NCBI RefSeq assembly: GCF_029223185.1
Contig: NZ_JARHUG010000011.1
Coordinates: 99,583-163,582 of the forward strand
Reading direction: 5' to 3'
From: Aliiglaciecola sp. CAU 1673
Lineage (GTDB): Bacteria > Pseudomonadota > Gammaproteobacteria > Enterobacterales > Alteromonadaceae
Length of the DNA stretch: 64,000 nucleotides
Made by a program: the position numbers and the translations under genes
In this document: positions 26,722 through 36,205 of the stretch, in pieces
Numbering within the stretch: position 1 is the first letter of the stretch
Layout of the letters: each line of letters opens with the position of its first letter
Notes under the pieces: generated by a model
What the model was told of the DNA's origin: nothing
Databases searched by the model: none
Seen by the model: the letters and a program-made list of their open reading frames with translations, nothing else

Positions 26722-28773
26722 TTAGCGGCGGAAGCGGGCATAAATATCGGCTTCTAACACCCTGTTGGTGATAAGGTAAAGTTTACGGCTCTGTGTATCA
26801 ATTGAAAAACGGCCATAACCCGGCACTGTGCCGGCGGGAAAGCGCGCGACTTCAGTGGGAACAGGGTTGTCAAAGGCTTGTAACATCAACTTGTCATACT
26901 CCTCCTCTCGAAATAGGTAGTAAATACCATCCTCGTTTAGGTCCCAGTTAGCCCAGTCGGTGACTTTCAGCGTCGGAACAACGAGCCGCTCTTGTGCATC
27001 ATCAAGACGCTCCCATATCCCATTGGTGTCGGCTTTGGAATAAAACTGCCGGTTATGCCATTCGCGCAACAGGCCGCCTCCATCATAGGTGAAGCGTTGG
27101 GGCTCGCCCTTCAGAGGATAGTTCCAAAGCTCCCAACGTCCCGATACCGGCGTTGATGCCATTAATTGTTTGTCATCGGCACGCCACCGCAATGCAAAAT
27201 GGTCGCTGGCATCCTGACTTAATTGCCTGACCTGGCCACTCTCTACATTGAGAAGGTGGATGTGTAAGTGTTCACTCACACTGGTTTTTGCCAAAAATGC
27301 CAGCCACTCTCCAGAGGCAGATAAAAAGGCATCGCTGATGTTGTTGTAATTGGCTGGAATTGAGAATCTTTTGCTTATTTTTCCGCTTTCTTCAGCCAGT
27401 AAAAATTGTGTGCTGACATTGTCCGTCTTCGTATATAGAAACTGGCCGTTGGGCTGCGGGTTAGGGGTAGTAGTTGTAAGGTCTTCAATCACATTCAATG
27501 CTGTAAGAGGAGCGTTTGGGTGTTTCAAGTCCAATTTAGATAGCTGCCAGTTGTGTTGCCTGACTTCGTAAAGAAGCACTGTGCCTTGTGAACTTGTGCT
27601 GGGATTACCGCCTTGAATGTTCAATGGCTTTGGTATCCCGCCCTGCGTTGGTACTTCCCATAAGTGCCAGTCTCCATCTCTGTTGGAGGAAAAAATAATG
27701 GAGCGTCCGTCGGCACTCCAGGTAAAGCCATGGATAAGGCCGTGGTCAAAAGTGAGGCGGGTTATTTTCTGGTCAGGAAAGGTTAATAGGTAGAGGTCAT
27801 GGTTCTCCACGCTCTCTGAATGCAAAAAAGCAATCTGGTTGTCGGTGGGCGAGGGGCGACTGGCACCATCAAGCACATAGCGCGGAGTGCCGGGCACATT
27901 CAGTTGCGTTTTGTTTTGGCCATCCGCAGACAATACGAACAGTCCGCCTCTATTCATTCCCTCACGTTTGTCGTAAATAATCAGCGACTCCCCATCAGGG
28001 TGCCAACTGGCTTTAGTGTACAAAAAGCTGTTACAGTTGTGTCGCAGACGCTCCTCGAGTGTGGCAATCTCAATGCTGTATATACCGCAGCTTTTTTCGC
28101 CATCACTGCGCTTAAACAGCAGTGTCCTGCCATCTTTTGACCACTGCGGATCGCTTTCACCATCAGGGTGATGGGTGAGTTGCGTTGCTTTTTCAGCGCT
28201 TTCTCCTACCGCTTTCAGGTACAGATCATATTGCCGGTTCTTGTAGAAAACATAGGCAAACCATTTGCCATCAGGTGACAGTGCCGGCTGTAGCTCCATG
28301 CCCTGATCACGAGTTTGCACAATAACCTCTGCGGTCTCCCAGGAGGGGGCGGCTTTGGGCCAGAAGCTCCAGATCAAAATGAGCGCTAAAACCAAGGTGG
28401 AAAAGCCTGCCCACTGAGTAAAGCGGCTTTTTGACGGCAAAGATCCTTTATCGGGTACATCTTGTTGGTTTGCTGTGACGGGAAGCAGCAACTGATAACC
28501 GGATTTTGGGACTGTCTGAATACACTCCTGCTTTTCCGGAGGTTTACCTAGAGAGGCTCGTAATTGCCATATGGCATTTGTGAGTGCTCGCTCACCAACT
28601 GCTTCATTACCGTCCCAAATAGCCTCTATCAACTCTTCACGGGTAACCAAGCGGTCATGATGCTTAGCCAAGTGCAATAACACCTGCATCACTTTCTGAC
28701 GCAGGTTGATATCTCCTTCGTCGCTTCTTAACCTGTAATGCTCGGCATCAACCTGCCACTTTCCGATAAACAA
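26722..28773 (-). CDS. CadC-like membrane regulator with beta-propeller sensor
   Basis: 683 residues. The N-terminal OmpR-type winged helix (about 1-98: FIGKWQVDAEHYRLRS..LVTREELIEAIW..TVPKSGYQLL) is followed by a linker and one membrane helix (about 119-138, FSTLVLALILIWSFW). The rest is a periplasmic TolB/WD40-like beta-propeller with repeated blades (ALSPDGKWFAYVFY, DPQWSKDGRTLLF, FTWSADGRSIIFSS). This is the plan of one-component ToxR/CadC-type regulators that sense outside the cytoplasm. The frame opens with TTG at 28773, the only start after an in-frame stop that keeps the DNA-binding fold. It is divergent from the CHRD lipoprotein gene, a plausible target. Confidence 0.88.
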   Translation of the reverse strand: MFIGKWQVDAEHYRLRSDEGDINLRQKVMQVLLHLAKHHDRLVTREELIEAIWDGNEAVGERALTNAIWQLRASLGKPPEKQECIQTVPKSGYQLLLPVTANQQDVPDKGSLPSKSRFTQWAGFSTLVLALILIWSFWPKAAPSWETAEVIVQTRDQGMELQPALSPDGKWFAYVFYKNRQYDLYLKAVGESAEKATQLTHHPDGESDPQWSKDGRTLLFKRSDGEKSCGIYSIEIATLEERLRHNCNSFLYTKASWHPDGESLIIYDKREGMNRGGLFVLSADGQNKTQLNVPGTPRYVLDGASRPSPTDNQIAFLHSESVENHDLYLLTFPDQKITRLTFDHGLIHGFTWSADGRSIIFSSNRDGDWHLWEVPTQGGIPKPLNIQGGNPSTSSQGTVLLYEVRQHNWQLSKLDLKHPNAPLTALNVIEDLTTTTPNPQPNGQFLYTKTDNVSTQFLLAEESGKISKRFSIPANYNNISDAFLSASGEWLAFLAKTSVSEHLHIHLLNVESGQVRQLSQDASDHFALRWRADDKQLMASTPVSGRWELWNYPLKGEPQRFTYDGGGLLREWHNRQFYSKADTNGIWERLDDAQERLVVPTLKVTDWANWDLNEDGIYYLFREEEYDKLMLQAFDNPVPTEVARFPAGTVPGYGRFSIDTQSRKLYLITNRVLEADIYARFRR

Positions 28774-29053
28774 CCTTGTTGATTTCCTTTTGTATTAACT
28801 GCTCACAGTGTAAAGGCAACGTCATCCCATCAACAATGCCTTTAAATGCGGGGGGCCATTAATCTCATAAAAAAACGCGATGAAGTGCAGGCCCTGGGCG
28901 GAAAAGACTTTTTTTAGACTTTTTTAGCGAAGATTAGATTTGTATCACTTTGCCCAGGCAACGCACTCTCTGGGGGTCATGACAGACACACCGGTAACAG
29001 TTCACCTTTCACAGGTCTGACCGGTTTAAGCAAATCTGATCCCGAGGAATGCT

Positions 29054-30865
29054 ATGAACAACAAGACCATCAAATTGGCGCTGGCCACGGCTGTTTTCAC
29101 AACAGTGTGGGGATGTTCAGACGATAACACCGTCAGCACTGAACCTGCGCCACCAAGTGTGCCGACGCCAATTAGCTTGCAGGTTTCTCTCAACAATGAG
29201 CAGCAAGTACCTTATGTTATTGCTGGATTGAATGCCGATGCTGAACTGCTTCTGGATACAGAAAGCAATAGTTTAAGTGGTACGCTCAGACTCAATGGTA
29301 TCAGCGCGGTGGGCGCACATATTCATCTGGGATATGCCGGTGAAAATGGTCCTGTGCTGGCAGCTTTTGCACCAGGTAGCAGCGCCGATGAGATGCTCCT
29401 GGCCAACACCGTACTGGATGAAGCGCAATTAGAGGCTCTTCGTGACGGTGCACTCTATATCAATGTGCACTCGCAGGCCTACCCGCAAGGCGCAGTACGC
29501 GGCCAAATTTTAATGGAAGGCGTTGAGGTGTTTGTGTTTGATCTCAGCAGCCAGCAATTCGGACCGCATATGCTCACACCTGCCAGTGGTAAAGGTTATG
29601 TCACTCTCAATGACAACGACAATACCCTGACCACCCGAATCTATGCTGAGTCGCTAACAAGATCTACTATGGCGCACATCCATCAGGGACAGCCCCTGCA
29701 AACAGGCGAACCTTTAGTGACATTGGAGAGGAGCCAGGCAGCAACAAACCTGTGGACCCTCAGTGAATTGCCAGTGGAACAGCAGGTGGTTGATTCAGTG
29801 CGCTCTGGAACGACCTATGTCAACATTCACAGCGAAGACTTTCCCAATGGAGAGCTGCGAGGTCAGGTGTTGCCTGACTCAACTGATCTTTTCAACTTTA
29901 ATCTTGATGCCCTGCAACTCGTTCCGCCCCAGAGTATTGACGCCAGTGGTCATGGTTATGCCTTGGTCAATCATCGGGACAGCCAACTTACGGTGGAAAT
30001 TGGGGTGACAGTGCCGGGCGATGTTGTCCAAGCCGGCATAGCCAAAGGGGAACCCGGACAAACTGGCGAAACACTGCTGGAAATGGAAGTTGATGCACAA
30101 AAAGCGGGTGTATTTCGCTTACAAGCGGCCTTAAACGAACAGGAATTGAATGAGCTGGAGCAGGGAGCCTGGCATATCAACATGTCAGACGGTGACAACG
30201 CCCCGGTTTTACGCGGTCAGTTGAGTAAAACGCCAAGCTCCACCGGTATTTGGCTGGATCAGCGTTCAATGCTGCCAGGAAGCCAGACTTACAGTATCAA
30301 TTGGCAAGGCCAGCCGATTGGCAGCGCCCGCATCGACACTTCAATTGTTGAAGGCAAGGTGACGATCACCGAGGTTACCGATGCACCGCCCTTTGGTGTG
30401 GTAGAAACTTTACAGGTAGAGATGGATGCCAACAGTGGTGCGCCACTGGCTTATCAAGGCACTGGTCAATCTGGCGAACGTAAAATTGCCATTGATTTAG
30501 CGTGGCAGGCTAACCATCTGAATGGCAGCAGTGATTTGTCACCAGAGGCGTTGGATCAGCGTTTGCCTGCTCGTCATATTGAGCAGCTTGGCCTGTTTTA
30601 CTCGGTAAAGGCGCTCCCACTGGCCGAGGGACTGATTATTCCTTTCACCGTCTACAACGCACTGGATATGACCACCGCAGAAAGAACGCTGAGGGTGGAA
30701 GGCATTGAAACAGTGAGTGTGGCGGCAGGCACCTTCGAAACTTTTAAAGTGTTTTTGGACGGCGCCGATGTGAACCAGATTTTCTATATCAGTACACAAG
30801 TGCCAAGGCAGTTGATTCAGATTGGCTTCGATGCGTTCCCCATCACCTACGAGTTACAACCTTAA
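29054..30865 (+). CDS. CHRD-domain lipoprotein
   Basis: 603 residues with a lipobox at WGC21. There are two clear CHRD domains, about 40-153 and 155-275, each ending in the signature Y-(I/V)-N-(I/V)-H-S-x-x-(Y/F)-P-x-G-x-(L/V)-R-G-Q; a third, degenerate copy (about 280-395) ends WHINMSDGDNAPVLRGQ. The C-terminal part (about 400-603: TYSINWQGQPIGSARIDTS, VEGIETVSVAAGTFETFKVF) resembles DUF3108-type periplasmic domains. CHRD domains occur in chordin and in many bacterial surface proteins; their ligand is unknown. GAGGAATG precedes the ATG. A terminator follows the stop. Confidence 0.85.
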   Translation: MNNKTIKLALATAVFTTVWGCSDDNTVSTEPAPPSVPTPISLQVSLNNEQQVPYVIAGLNADAELLLDTESNSLSGTLRLNGISAVGAHIHLGYAGENGPVLAAFAPGSSADEMLLANTVLDEAQLEALRDGALYINVHSQAYPQGAVRGQILMEGVEVFVFDLSSQQFGPHMLTPASGKGYVTLNDNDNTLTTRIYAESLTRSTMAHIHQGQPLQTGEPLVTLERSQAATNLWTLSELPVEQQVVDSVRSGTTYVNIHSEDFPNGELRGQVLPDSTDLFNFNLDALQLVPPQSIDASGHGYALVNHRDSQLTVEIGVTVPGDVVQAGIAKGEPGQTGETLLEMEVDAQKAGVFRLQAALNEQELNELEQGAWHINMSDGDNAPVLRGQLSKTPSSTGIWLDQRSMLPGSQTYSINWQGQPIGSARIDTSIVEGKVTITEVTDAPPFGVVETLQVEMDANSGAPLAYQGTGQSGERKIAIDLAWQANHLNGSSDLSPEALDQRLPARHIEQLGLFYSVKALPLAEGLIIPFTVYNALDMTTAERTLRVEGIETVSVAAGTFETFKVFLDGADVNQIFYISTQVPRQLIQIGFDAFPITYELQP

Positions 30866-30873
30866 AAAAACAA

Positions 30874-30894
30874 AGCCGGGCAATTTGCCCGGCT
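30874..30894. terminator. Bidirectional rho-independent terminator
   Basis: AGCCGGGCA-ATT-TGCCCGGCT, a perfect nine-pair stem between the convergent CHRD gene and deaD. On the minus strand it is followed by TTGTTTTTTT, so it is strongest for deaD. Confidence 0.92.
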
Positions 30895-30929
30895 TGTAAA
30901 CTTATATTGCCCACTGCTGTGGGCTTTTT

Positions 30930-32864
30930 TTAATCTTCTTTTGGCTTACGATCTTTGCGCGGACGGTCTGAACGCGGCTTGTCGCTGTTCTCAAAGCGTG
31001 GACGATCACGGCGAGGGCTGTCGCCCCGAGGACTATCACCCCGAGGACTGTCGCCCCGTGGTGGTCTGTCACCGCGAGAACCTTCGTTCCGAGCCGGTGG
31101 CGTATCGCTCCATTCACGCAGATTCAGACGTTGACCGGCAACACGGGCCTTTTGCAGTATTTCCCGTACTTCTGGCGGCATACCCTCTGGCAGATCCACA
31201 GTGCTGTAATTGTCATAGATCTCGATGGCGCCAATATGTTTGCTATCAATACCGGCTTCATTGGCTATAGCGCCAACGATATTACCTGGCTTCACGCCGT
31301 GCACATGACCCACTTCCAACTTGTAGCGCTGCTTACCCTCTTCAGGGCGACTGGTGCGTTTACGGGGGGCGCGTTCTGGGCGATCGCCGCGATCACCACG
31401 AAAATCGCCTCTGTCTCCGCCTTCACGGGAACCGAATTCCCTCTGGCCGTATTCACGGGGACTACGCTCGCGACCTTCTCTGAAGCCGCCTTCACGGGGT
31501 CCACGCTCACTGCGACCACCGCGCTCAGTCAGATCGGGCCGATCGGACTCCTTCAGCAACAGCGGTTCATCACCTTGGGCAATTTTGGCTAAGGCTGCCA
31601 TCAGGACCTCAGGTTCGGCTTCAGTTTCCGCCTGAATGGCTTCGATAACCGGGATCAGTGCTTCCAGGTTCTCATCTTCCATGGCCTCAATAACAGACTG
31701 CTTGAAGCGACGCAGACGCTGCTCGTTGAGCTCTGAAACCGACGGAATAGGCATCGGTTCGATGGCCTGTCGGGTGGCCTTTTCGATGGCGAATAACATG
31801 CGCTTTTCACGATGCGAGATAAACAGGATGGCATCGCCCTGACGACCGGCGCGGCCAGTGCGGCCGATTCGGTGTACATAAGACTCCGTATCGTAGGGGA
31901 TATCAAAGTTAATTACGTGACTGACCCGCTCGACGTCTAAACCGCGGGCCACTACATCTGTGGCGATCAGAATATCGATCTTGCCTTCTTTGAGGCGTTC
32001 CACCGTGCGCTCACGGGATTTTTGTGGAATATCACCGTTGAGCGGCTCTACGTCATAGCCTCGCGCAGATAGCTTTTCGGCCAACTCCAGGGTTGCCGTT
32101 TTGGTGCGCACAAAGATGATCACGCCATCGAATTCTTCCACTTCAAGAATGCGGGTCAGGGCTTCCAGTTTGTGATGACCAGCAACCTGGCAGTAGCGCT
32201 GACGAATGGTGCTGGCGGTGCTTACCTTGGAGGCAATTTTCACAACCTTAGGATTTTTCAGATAGTTATTAGTGATGCTGCGAATGCGCTCTGGCATGGT
32301 GGCAGAGAACAGTGCCGTCTGACGCTCTGCAGGAGCATGGCTCAGGATCCACTCCACATCATCAATAAAGCCCATACGCAGCATTTCGTCTGCTTCATCC
32401 AATACCAAGTATTTCAGTTTATCCAGCTTCAGCGTACCGCGTTTGATATGGTCGATAACACGTCCTGGTGTACCTACCACAACCTGTACACCACGTTTCA
32501 GGGGGCGAATCTGGTTGTCATAAGACTGACCACCATAGATGGGTAGTACCTTGATATTGCGGTTGTAGCTGGCGTAGGTGTGGAAAGCTTCGGCCACCTG
32601 AATCGCCAATTCGCGTGTTGGCGCCAGTACCAGCAATTGCGTGGTCATATCATCGGCGTCGATACGCGCCAACATAGGTAGCGCAAAGGCCGCGGTTTTA
32701 CCGGTACCGGTCTGTGCCTGACCTAACAGGTCGTGACCTTGAAGCAGCAAAGGGATACTTTCTGCCTGAATCGGAGAGGGGGTTTCATAACCCACTTTCT
32801 CCAAGGCCTTGAGTAGGTCTTCGGGCAAATTTAAGTCTTTGAAGCTGAGTTCTGTGCTGGTCAT
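30930..32864 (-). CDS. deaD: DEAD-box RNA helicase DeaD/CsdA
   Basis: 644 residues from the ATG at 32864, which has AGGA upstream; an in-frame extension to 32927 adds 21 unlikely residues. Helicase core: AQTGTGKT at 50-57, PTRELAIQV, DEAD at 155-158, SAT, and the arginine-rich HRIGRTGRAG. A C-terminal DbpA-like RNA-binding module follows (YKLEVGHVHGVKPGNIVGAI), flanked by R/G/E/D-rich low-complexity stretches and a final basic tail with P-R-G-D-S repeats. DeaD works in ribosome assembly and mRNA unwinding, notably in the cold. Confidence 0.93.
   Translation of the reverse strand: MTSTELSFKDLNLPEDLLKALEKVGYETPSPIQAESIPLLLQGHDLLGQAQTGTGKTAAFALPMLARIDADDMTTQLLVLAPTRELAIQVAEAFHTYASYNRNIKVLPIYGGQSYDNQIRPLKRGVQVVVGTPGRVIDHIKRGTLKLDKLKYLVLDEADEMLRMGFIDDVEWILSHAPAERQTALFSATMPERIRSITNNYLKNPKVVKIASKVSTASTIRQRYCQVAGHHKLEALTRILEVEEFDGVIIFVRTKTATLELAEKLSARGYDVEPLNGDIPQKSRERTVERLKEGKIDILIATDVVARGLDVERVSHVINFDIPYDTESYVHRIGRTGRAGRQGDAILFISHREKRMLFAIEKATRQAIEPMPIPSVSELNEQRLRRFKQSVIEAMEDENLEALIPVIEAIQAETEAEPEVLMAALAKIAQGDEPLLLKESDRPDLTERGGRSERGPREGGFREGRERSPREYGQREFGSREGGDRGDFRGDRGDRPERAPRKRTSRPEEGKQRYKLEVGHVHGVKPGNIVGAIANEAGIDSKHIGAIEIYDNYSTVDLPEGMPPEVREILQKARVAGQRLNLREWSDTPPARNEGSRGDRPPRGDSPRGDSPRGDSPRRDRPRFENSDKPRSDRPRKDRKPKED
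31018..31062 (-). repeat. Three 15-bp tandem repeats inside deaD
   Basis: Units of CTGTCGCCCCGAGGA, with one or a few changes per copy, encode successive P-R-G-D-S steps in the disordered C-terminal tail. Copy number could vary between strains by slippage. Confidence 0.85.
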
Positions 32865-33080
32865 CGAGAATCCTGATAGTCGGCAAATGACGGGAGTGTC
32901 GGGCGTGCCATGTCTGCAAAAGCGCAATTATATTAGATATCTGAGATTTAAACCATGTTGCTGCTATTTAATCCGCTTTTGTGAACACAACATCTCGTCC
33001 TCATGGGTTTGAGATTGAAATAGCCTGCTTTTCTCTCTAGCCTAGTGTATTGGACACTCTTCTTCGAATATTAAGGACTT

Positions 33081-35831
33081 ATGGTGTTTCGAGTCACATT
33101 AACCGCTCTTTTAGTTTGTTCTGTGTTGGCTTGCAGCAAGCCGACCAGCGAACAGCATTTACAGCAGGCCAGGGAATTTATCGAAAAAGGCAATAAGGAA
33201 GCGGCCACCATCGAGCTGAAAAACGCGCTGCAACTTACTCCGCAGCTAGCGGAAGCACGCTTTGAATTAGGAAAGCTTTATTTGGATCTCCGACTGTACG
33301 CTGAGGCCGAGAAAGAGCTAGATCGTGCAATGGAGTATGGTTATCCGAAAAAGGAGGTAATTCCTTTGTTGTCCAGAGCATATCAAAGGACGGGCTCTGA
33401 CCTTGCGTTGAGTAAATTGGCAACCAAAGACACTGGAATGTCTGACTCTGAAAGTGCGGAAGTAGATTTCTACAAACTGGAGTCGTTCGTTAACCTGGAC
33501 CAGAAACACAGTGCACGACAAATCATTGAGCAGATAAAGCAATATCGCACAAATTCTCCATTCAAGACGTTGGCATTGGCATACGGATATCTTTTAGATG
33601 ATCAACGAGAATCGGCACTGATTCAGTTGGATGAAGTCTTAAAAGCCCATCCTAACCAACCTAATGCCTTGAGTATGAAGGCGAACTTGTTGTTCCAGCA
33701 AAGGGACTTAGCAGGGGCGGCGGACGTTTACAAACAGTATCATGAGTCGCATCCGGAAGAGCATGAAGTGACCTTTATCCTGGCCAAGTTATTGACCGAT
33801 CTTGGCCGCACCGAAGAAGCAGAGCCGCTGCTGGATAGTCTTCTCAAACTTAATAAAGAAAATTCTCTGCTTAATCAATTAAAAGGCGTTGCAAGGGCAA
33901 AGGCGGAAGATCATGCTAAGGCTCTGGAGTTTTCCCAAAAAGCTTTGCAAGAGCGGGGGAGTGATCCTGCATTACGGTTGGTGGCGGGTTACGCCGCCTT
34001 TCAGTTGAAAGACTATCAAACGGCATATAATCATCTTTCATATATTGCGGGGGACTTGCCGCCAGATCATCCCGGGATGCGTTTACTGGCTGCAAGTCAG
34101 TTGCAGTTGGGAATGGACACACAAGCGGGTGAGACCCTGAATCAAATGCAGAATCTTTCTGCCGAAGATGCCAGTCTGTTATCTGTCGCCAGCTTTAATC
34201 TGTTGAGGCAGGGGGATGTAAAACAAGCCAAAGCGCTGGTAGAAAAGTCCTCAACCGTTAGTCAATCGGCCGAAGATTTAACCCGCCTGGGGATATTGCA
34301 GTTGTCTCTGAATGATGTAGAGGGCGTGCTAAATCTTGAAAAGGCATTGGAACAAGCACCAGACCAAGCTCTGACTAAAGCCACACTGGCCACCGCATAC
34401 ATTGCAACCGGGCAGTTTGAAAAAGCCCTTAAACTTGCCGAAGAATGGCAGAATAACGACGAAAACGCCGCCCAGGGCTACCTATTGGCAGGTAATGCGC
34501 ATATGCGGATGGGCAATCAGGATAAAGCACGGCAAAGTTTTGAAGCCTTGCTTGCGAAGCAACCTGACAATTCCCAGGCAAAGTTGGCGCTGGTAGAAGT
34601 GGATCTGGTGCAGGGAAATGCTGAGCAGGCTAAAGCGGCATTGGGGGCTCTGCTGGTGCAGTCTCCTACTTTCTTACCCGCACTGATTCGCAACTTTGAG
34701 ATGGGACTGCGAGAAGGCTCGGGCAAGCAGGCAATTGCCCCCATACAAAAGGCATTTGACGCCAAGCCAGATGACATGCAGACACGGCTGCTTTTGGCCA
34801 AAGCCAGGTTGGTAATTAACGAGCCTGCCAAGACCATTGAGCTACTCAAAGGCCAGTCCAATCCATCGTCATTGCCAAATATCTACTGGGAAACTTTGGG
34901 CCAGGCCTACTTAGCCACTAATCAGGTGGCTGAAGCAGAAAAGCATTTCGACCAATGGCTGAGCTTTGCTCCAAAACAACTCAGCGCACAGGTTGGCAAA
35001 CTGTTGTTATTGGATATACGCAGCCAGTTCAGCGAGGGGCTGACAAAAAGCCAAGAAGCGCTGGCGATGTATCCTGACGATGTGCGGGTGCGAGTGCTGC
35101 ACACCCATTTCCTGTTGATGAATGCAGATTTTGATAAAGCCAGAAAAGCCTTCGACGTGCTGCCCGCCGCTTTTAAAAACAGCAAGATGGGCAAGAGTTT
35201 TGAAGGGCGTTTGTTGGCAGGTGAAGACAACTGTCCAGCAGCACTGCCCAGTGCCCAAGAGGCCTATCAGGCTACCCCCAATCATCGTAATTTGACGGTG
35301 TTAGTCTTCTGTCTGGAAAAAACCGGTCAACAGCCGCAGAGCCTGGCACTACTGAAACAGCATATGGCCCAACATGATAAAGATTTACCCTCACTGATGT
35401 TGCTGGCCGAAAGAGAAGTCATGGTAGCGCCCAAAGACGCTATCAGCCACTATGAGCAAGCCCTGGCATTACATCAGGACAACTTTCTGGCGCTGAATAA
35501 CCTTGCTTATTTATATGCCCAGGAAGGGCGGTTGGAGCCCGCCTTAAAACATGCAGAACGTGCCAATGCGTTGAAACCTGATCACCCTGCAGTGATGGAT
35601 ACGCTGGCGCAAATATACACCAAGCGTGACAATCCAAAGCAGGCTGAAGAGCTATTGGCCCGCGCGGTCACTTTGCCCGGTAGCACTGAAGAGATTTACC
35701 TCAACTACGTAGAGCTACTGTTGCAGCAAGGTAAAAAGGAGTTGGCACAGCGGCGTTTGGAGCAGAAGAGTTTTGAACAAGCTGCTTCTTTATCGCGGGT
35801 GTCTGCCCTGAAAAAGCAATACTCGTTGTGA
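33081..35831 (+). CDS. TPR-repeat lipoprotein, PrsT-like
   Basis: 916 residues with a lipobox at VLAC18. The rest is an almost continuous array of tetratricopeptide repeats (ATIELKNALQLTPQLAEARFELGKLYLDL, AEKELDRAMEYG, NNLAYLYAQEGRLEPALKHAERA). The N-terminal signature, SEQHLQQAREFIEKGNKEAATIELKNALQ, and overall length match the TPR lipoprotein PrsT that accompanies exosortase/PEP-CTERM systems and exopolysaccharide loci. No exosortase or PEP-CTERM protein is in the window, so that link is inferred. AAGGACTT precedes the ATG. A strong hairpin follows the stop. Confidence 0.8.
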   Translation: MVFRVTLTALLVCSVLACSKPTSEQHLQQAREFIEKGNKEAATIELKNALQLTPQLAEARFELGKLYLDLRLYAEAEKELDRAMEYGYPKKEVIPLLSRAYQRTGSDLALSKLATKDTGMSDSESAEVDFYKLESFVNLDQKHSARQIIEQIKQYRTNSPFKTLALAYGYLLDDQRESALIQLDEVLKAHPNQPNALSMKANLLFQQRDLAGAADVYKQYHESHPEEHEVTFILAKLLTDLGRTEEAEPLLDSLLKLNKENSLLNQLKGVARAKAEDHAKALEFSQKALQERGSDPALRLVAGYAAFQLKDYQTAYNHLSYIAGDLPPDHPGMRLLAASQLQLGMDTQAGETLNQMQNLSAEDASLLSVASFNLLRQGDVKQAKALVEKSSTVSQSAEDLTRLGILQLSLNDVEGVLNLEKALEQAPDQALTKATLATAYIATGQFEKALKLAEEWQNNDENAAQGYLLAGNAHMRMGNQDKARQSFEALLAKQPDNSQAKLALVEVDLVQGNAEQAKAALGALLVQSPTFLPALIRNFEMGLREGSGKQAIAPIQKAFDAKPDDMQTRLLLAKARLVINEPAKTIELLKGQSNPSSLPNIYWETLGQAYLATNQVAEAEKHFDQWLSFAPKQLSAQVGKLLLLDIRSQFSEGLTKSQEALAMYPDDVRVRVLHTHFLLMNADFDKARKAFDVLPAAFKNSKMGKSFEGRLLAGEDNCPAALPSAQEAYQATPNHRNLTVLVFCLEKTGQQPQSLALLKQHMAQHDKDLPSLMLLAEREVMVAPKDAISHYEQALALHQDNFLALNNLAYLYAQEGRLEPALKHAERANALKPDHPAVMDTLAQIYTKRDNPKQAEELLARAVTLPGSTEEIYLNYVELLLQQGKKELAQRRLEQKSFEQAASLSRVSALKKQYSL

Positions 35832-35833
35832 GG

Positions 35834-35878
35834 TTAAACCGAGGAAGGGACGAGCTTTCGTCCTTTAGTTGGGTTTAA
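35834..35878 (+). terminator. Two-tier hairpin after the TPR lipoprotein gene
   Basis: The outer stem is TTAAACC/GGTTTAA and the inner stem is AAGGGACGA/TCGTCCTTT with a GCTT loop. No U-run follows, so it may be a terminator assisted by structure, or an RNA 3' stabiliser. A second 8-bp hairpin (TATGCCAT/ATGGCATA) lies at 35919-35942. Confidence 0.5.
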
Positions 35879-35984
35879 ACGCATCGATGTAAGTGATTTC
35901 GTACAAAAAGATCAGAGCTATGCCATTGCGTTCGATGGCATAAGCCTGAGACACTAACTGGCGTCCGAAAAATAGAATAAAATC

Positions 35985-36155
35985 ATGGATATGGACAATC
36001 AAAACGTTCTGGTGCTTAAAGATAAATTACAGTGCGCAAGCGAGCATCTGGCTAAAGCACCCAAAGATCAACAAGCCTTAAGGGATTTAAAACAGGCTCT
36101 GGAAAGTCTGTTAAATGAGATTGAAACAATCCTGCCAGAACAGCAGTTAAAATAA
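35985..36155 (+). CDS. Small 56-residue coiled-coil-like protein
   Basis: A short ORF, ATG at 35985 (second in-frame ATG at 35991) to TAA. The product is acidic, mostly helix-forming, with leucines at heptad-like steps (LVLKDKLQCASEHLAK and QALRDLKQALESLLNEIETI) and a single cysteine. No signal peptide or membrane segment. No clear Shine-Dalgarno site precedes it. It is followed 18 bases later by a good terminator and preceded by two hairpins, so the unit is well delimited. I do not recognise the family. Composition and isolation between terminators support a real gene. Confidence 0.55.
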   Translation: MDMDNQNVLVLKDKLQCASEHLAKAPKDQQALRDLKQALESLLNEIETILPEQQLK

Positions 36156-36173
36156 GAATAAGTGAAAATGAAG

Positions 36174-36195
36174 AAGGGAGCTTGGCTCCCTTTTT
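36174..36195. terminator. Rho-independent terminator
   Basis: AAGGGAGC-TTG-GCTCCCTT followed by TTT, then AGTTTTT. It closes the small ORF on the plus strand and lies just downstream of the converging GH13 gene. Confidence 0.88.
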
Positions 36196-36205
36196 AGTTT
36201 TTGAG

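Noticed and set aside
31018..31062. Possible CRISPR-like array
   Set aside because: The repeats are contiguous 15-mers encoding P-R-G-D-S in the DeaD tail, with no spacers.
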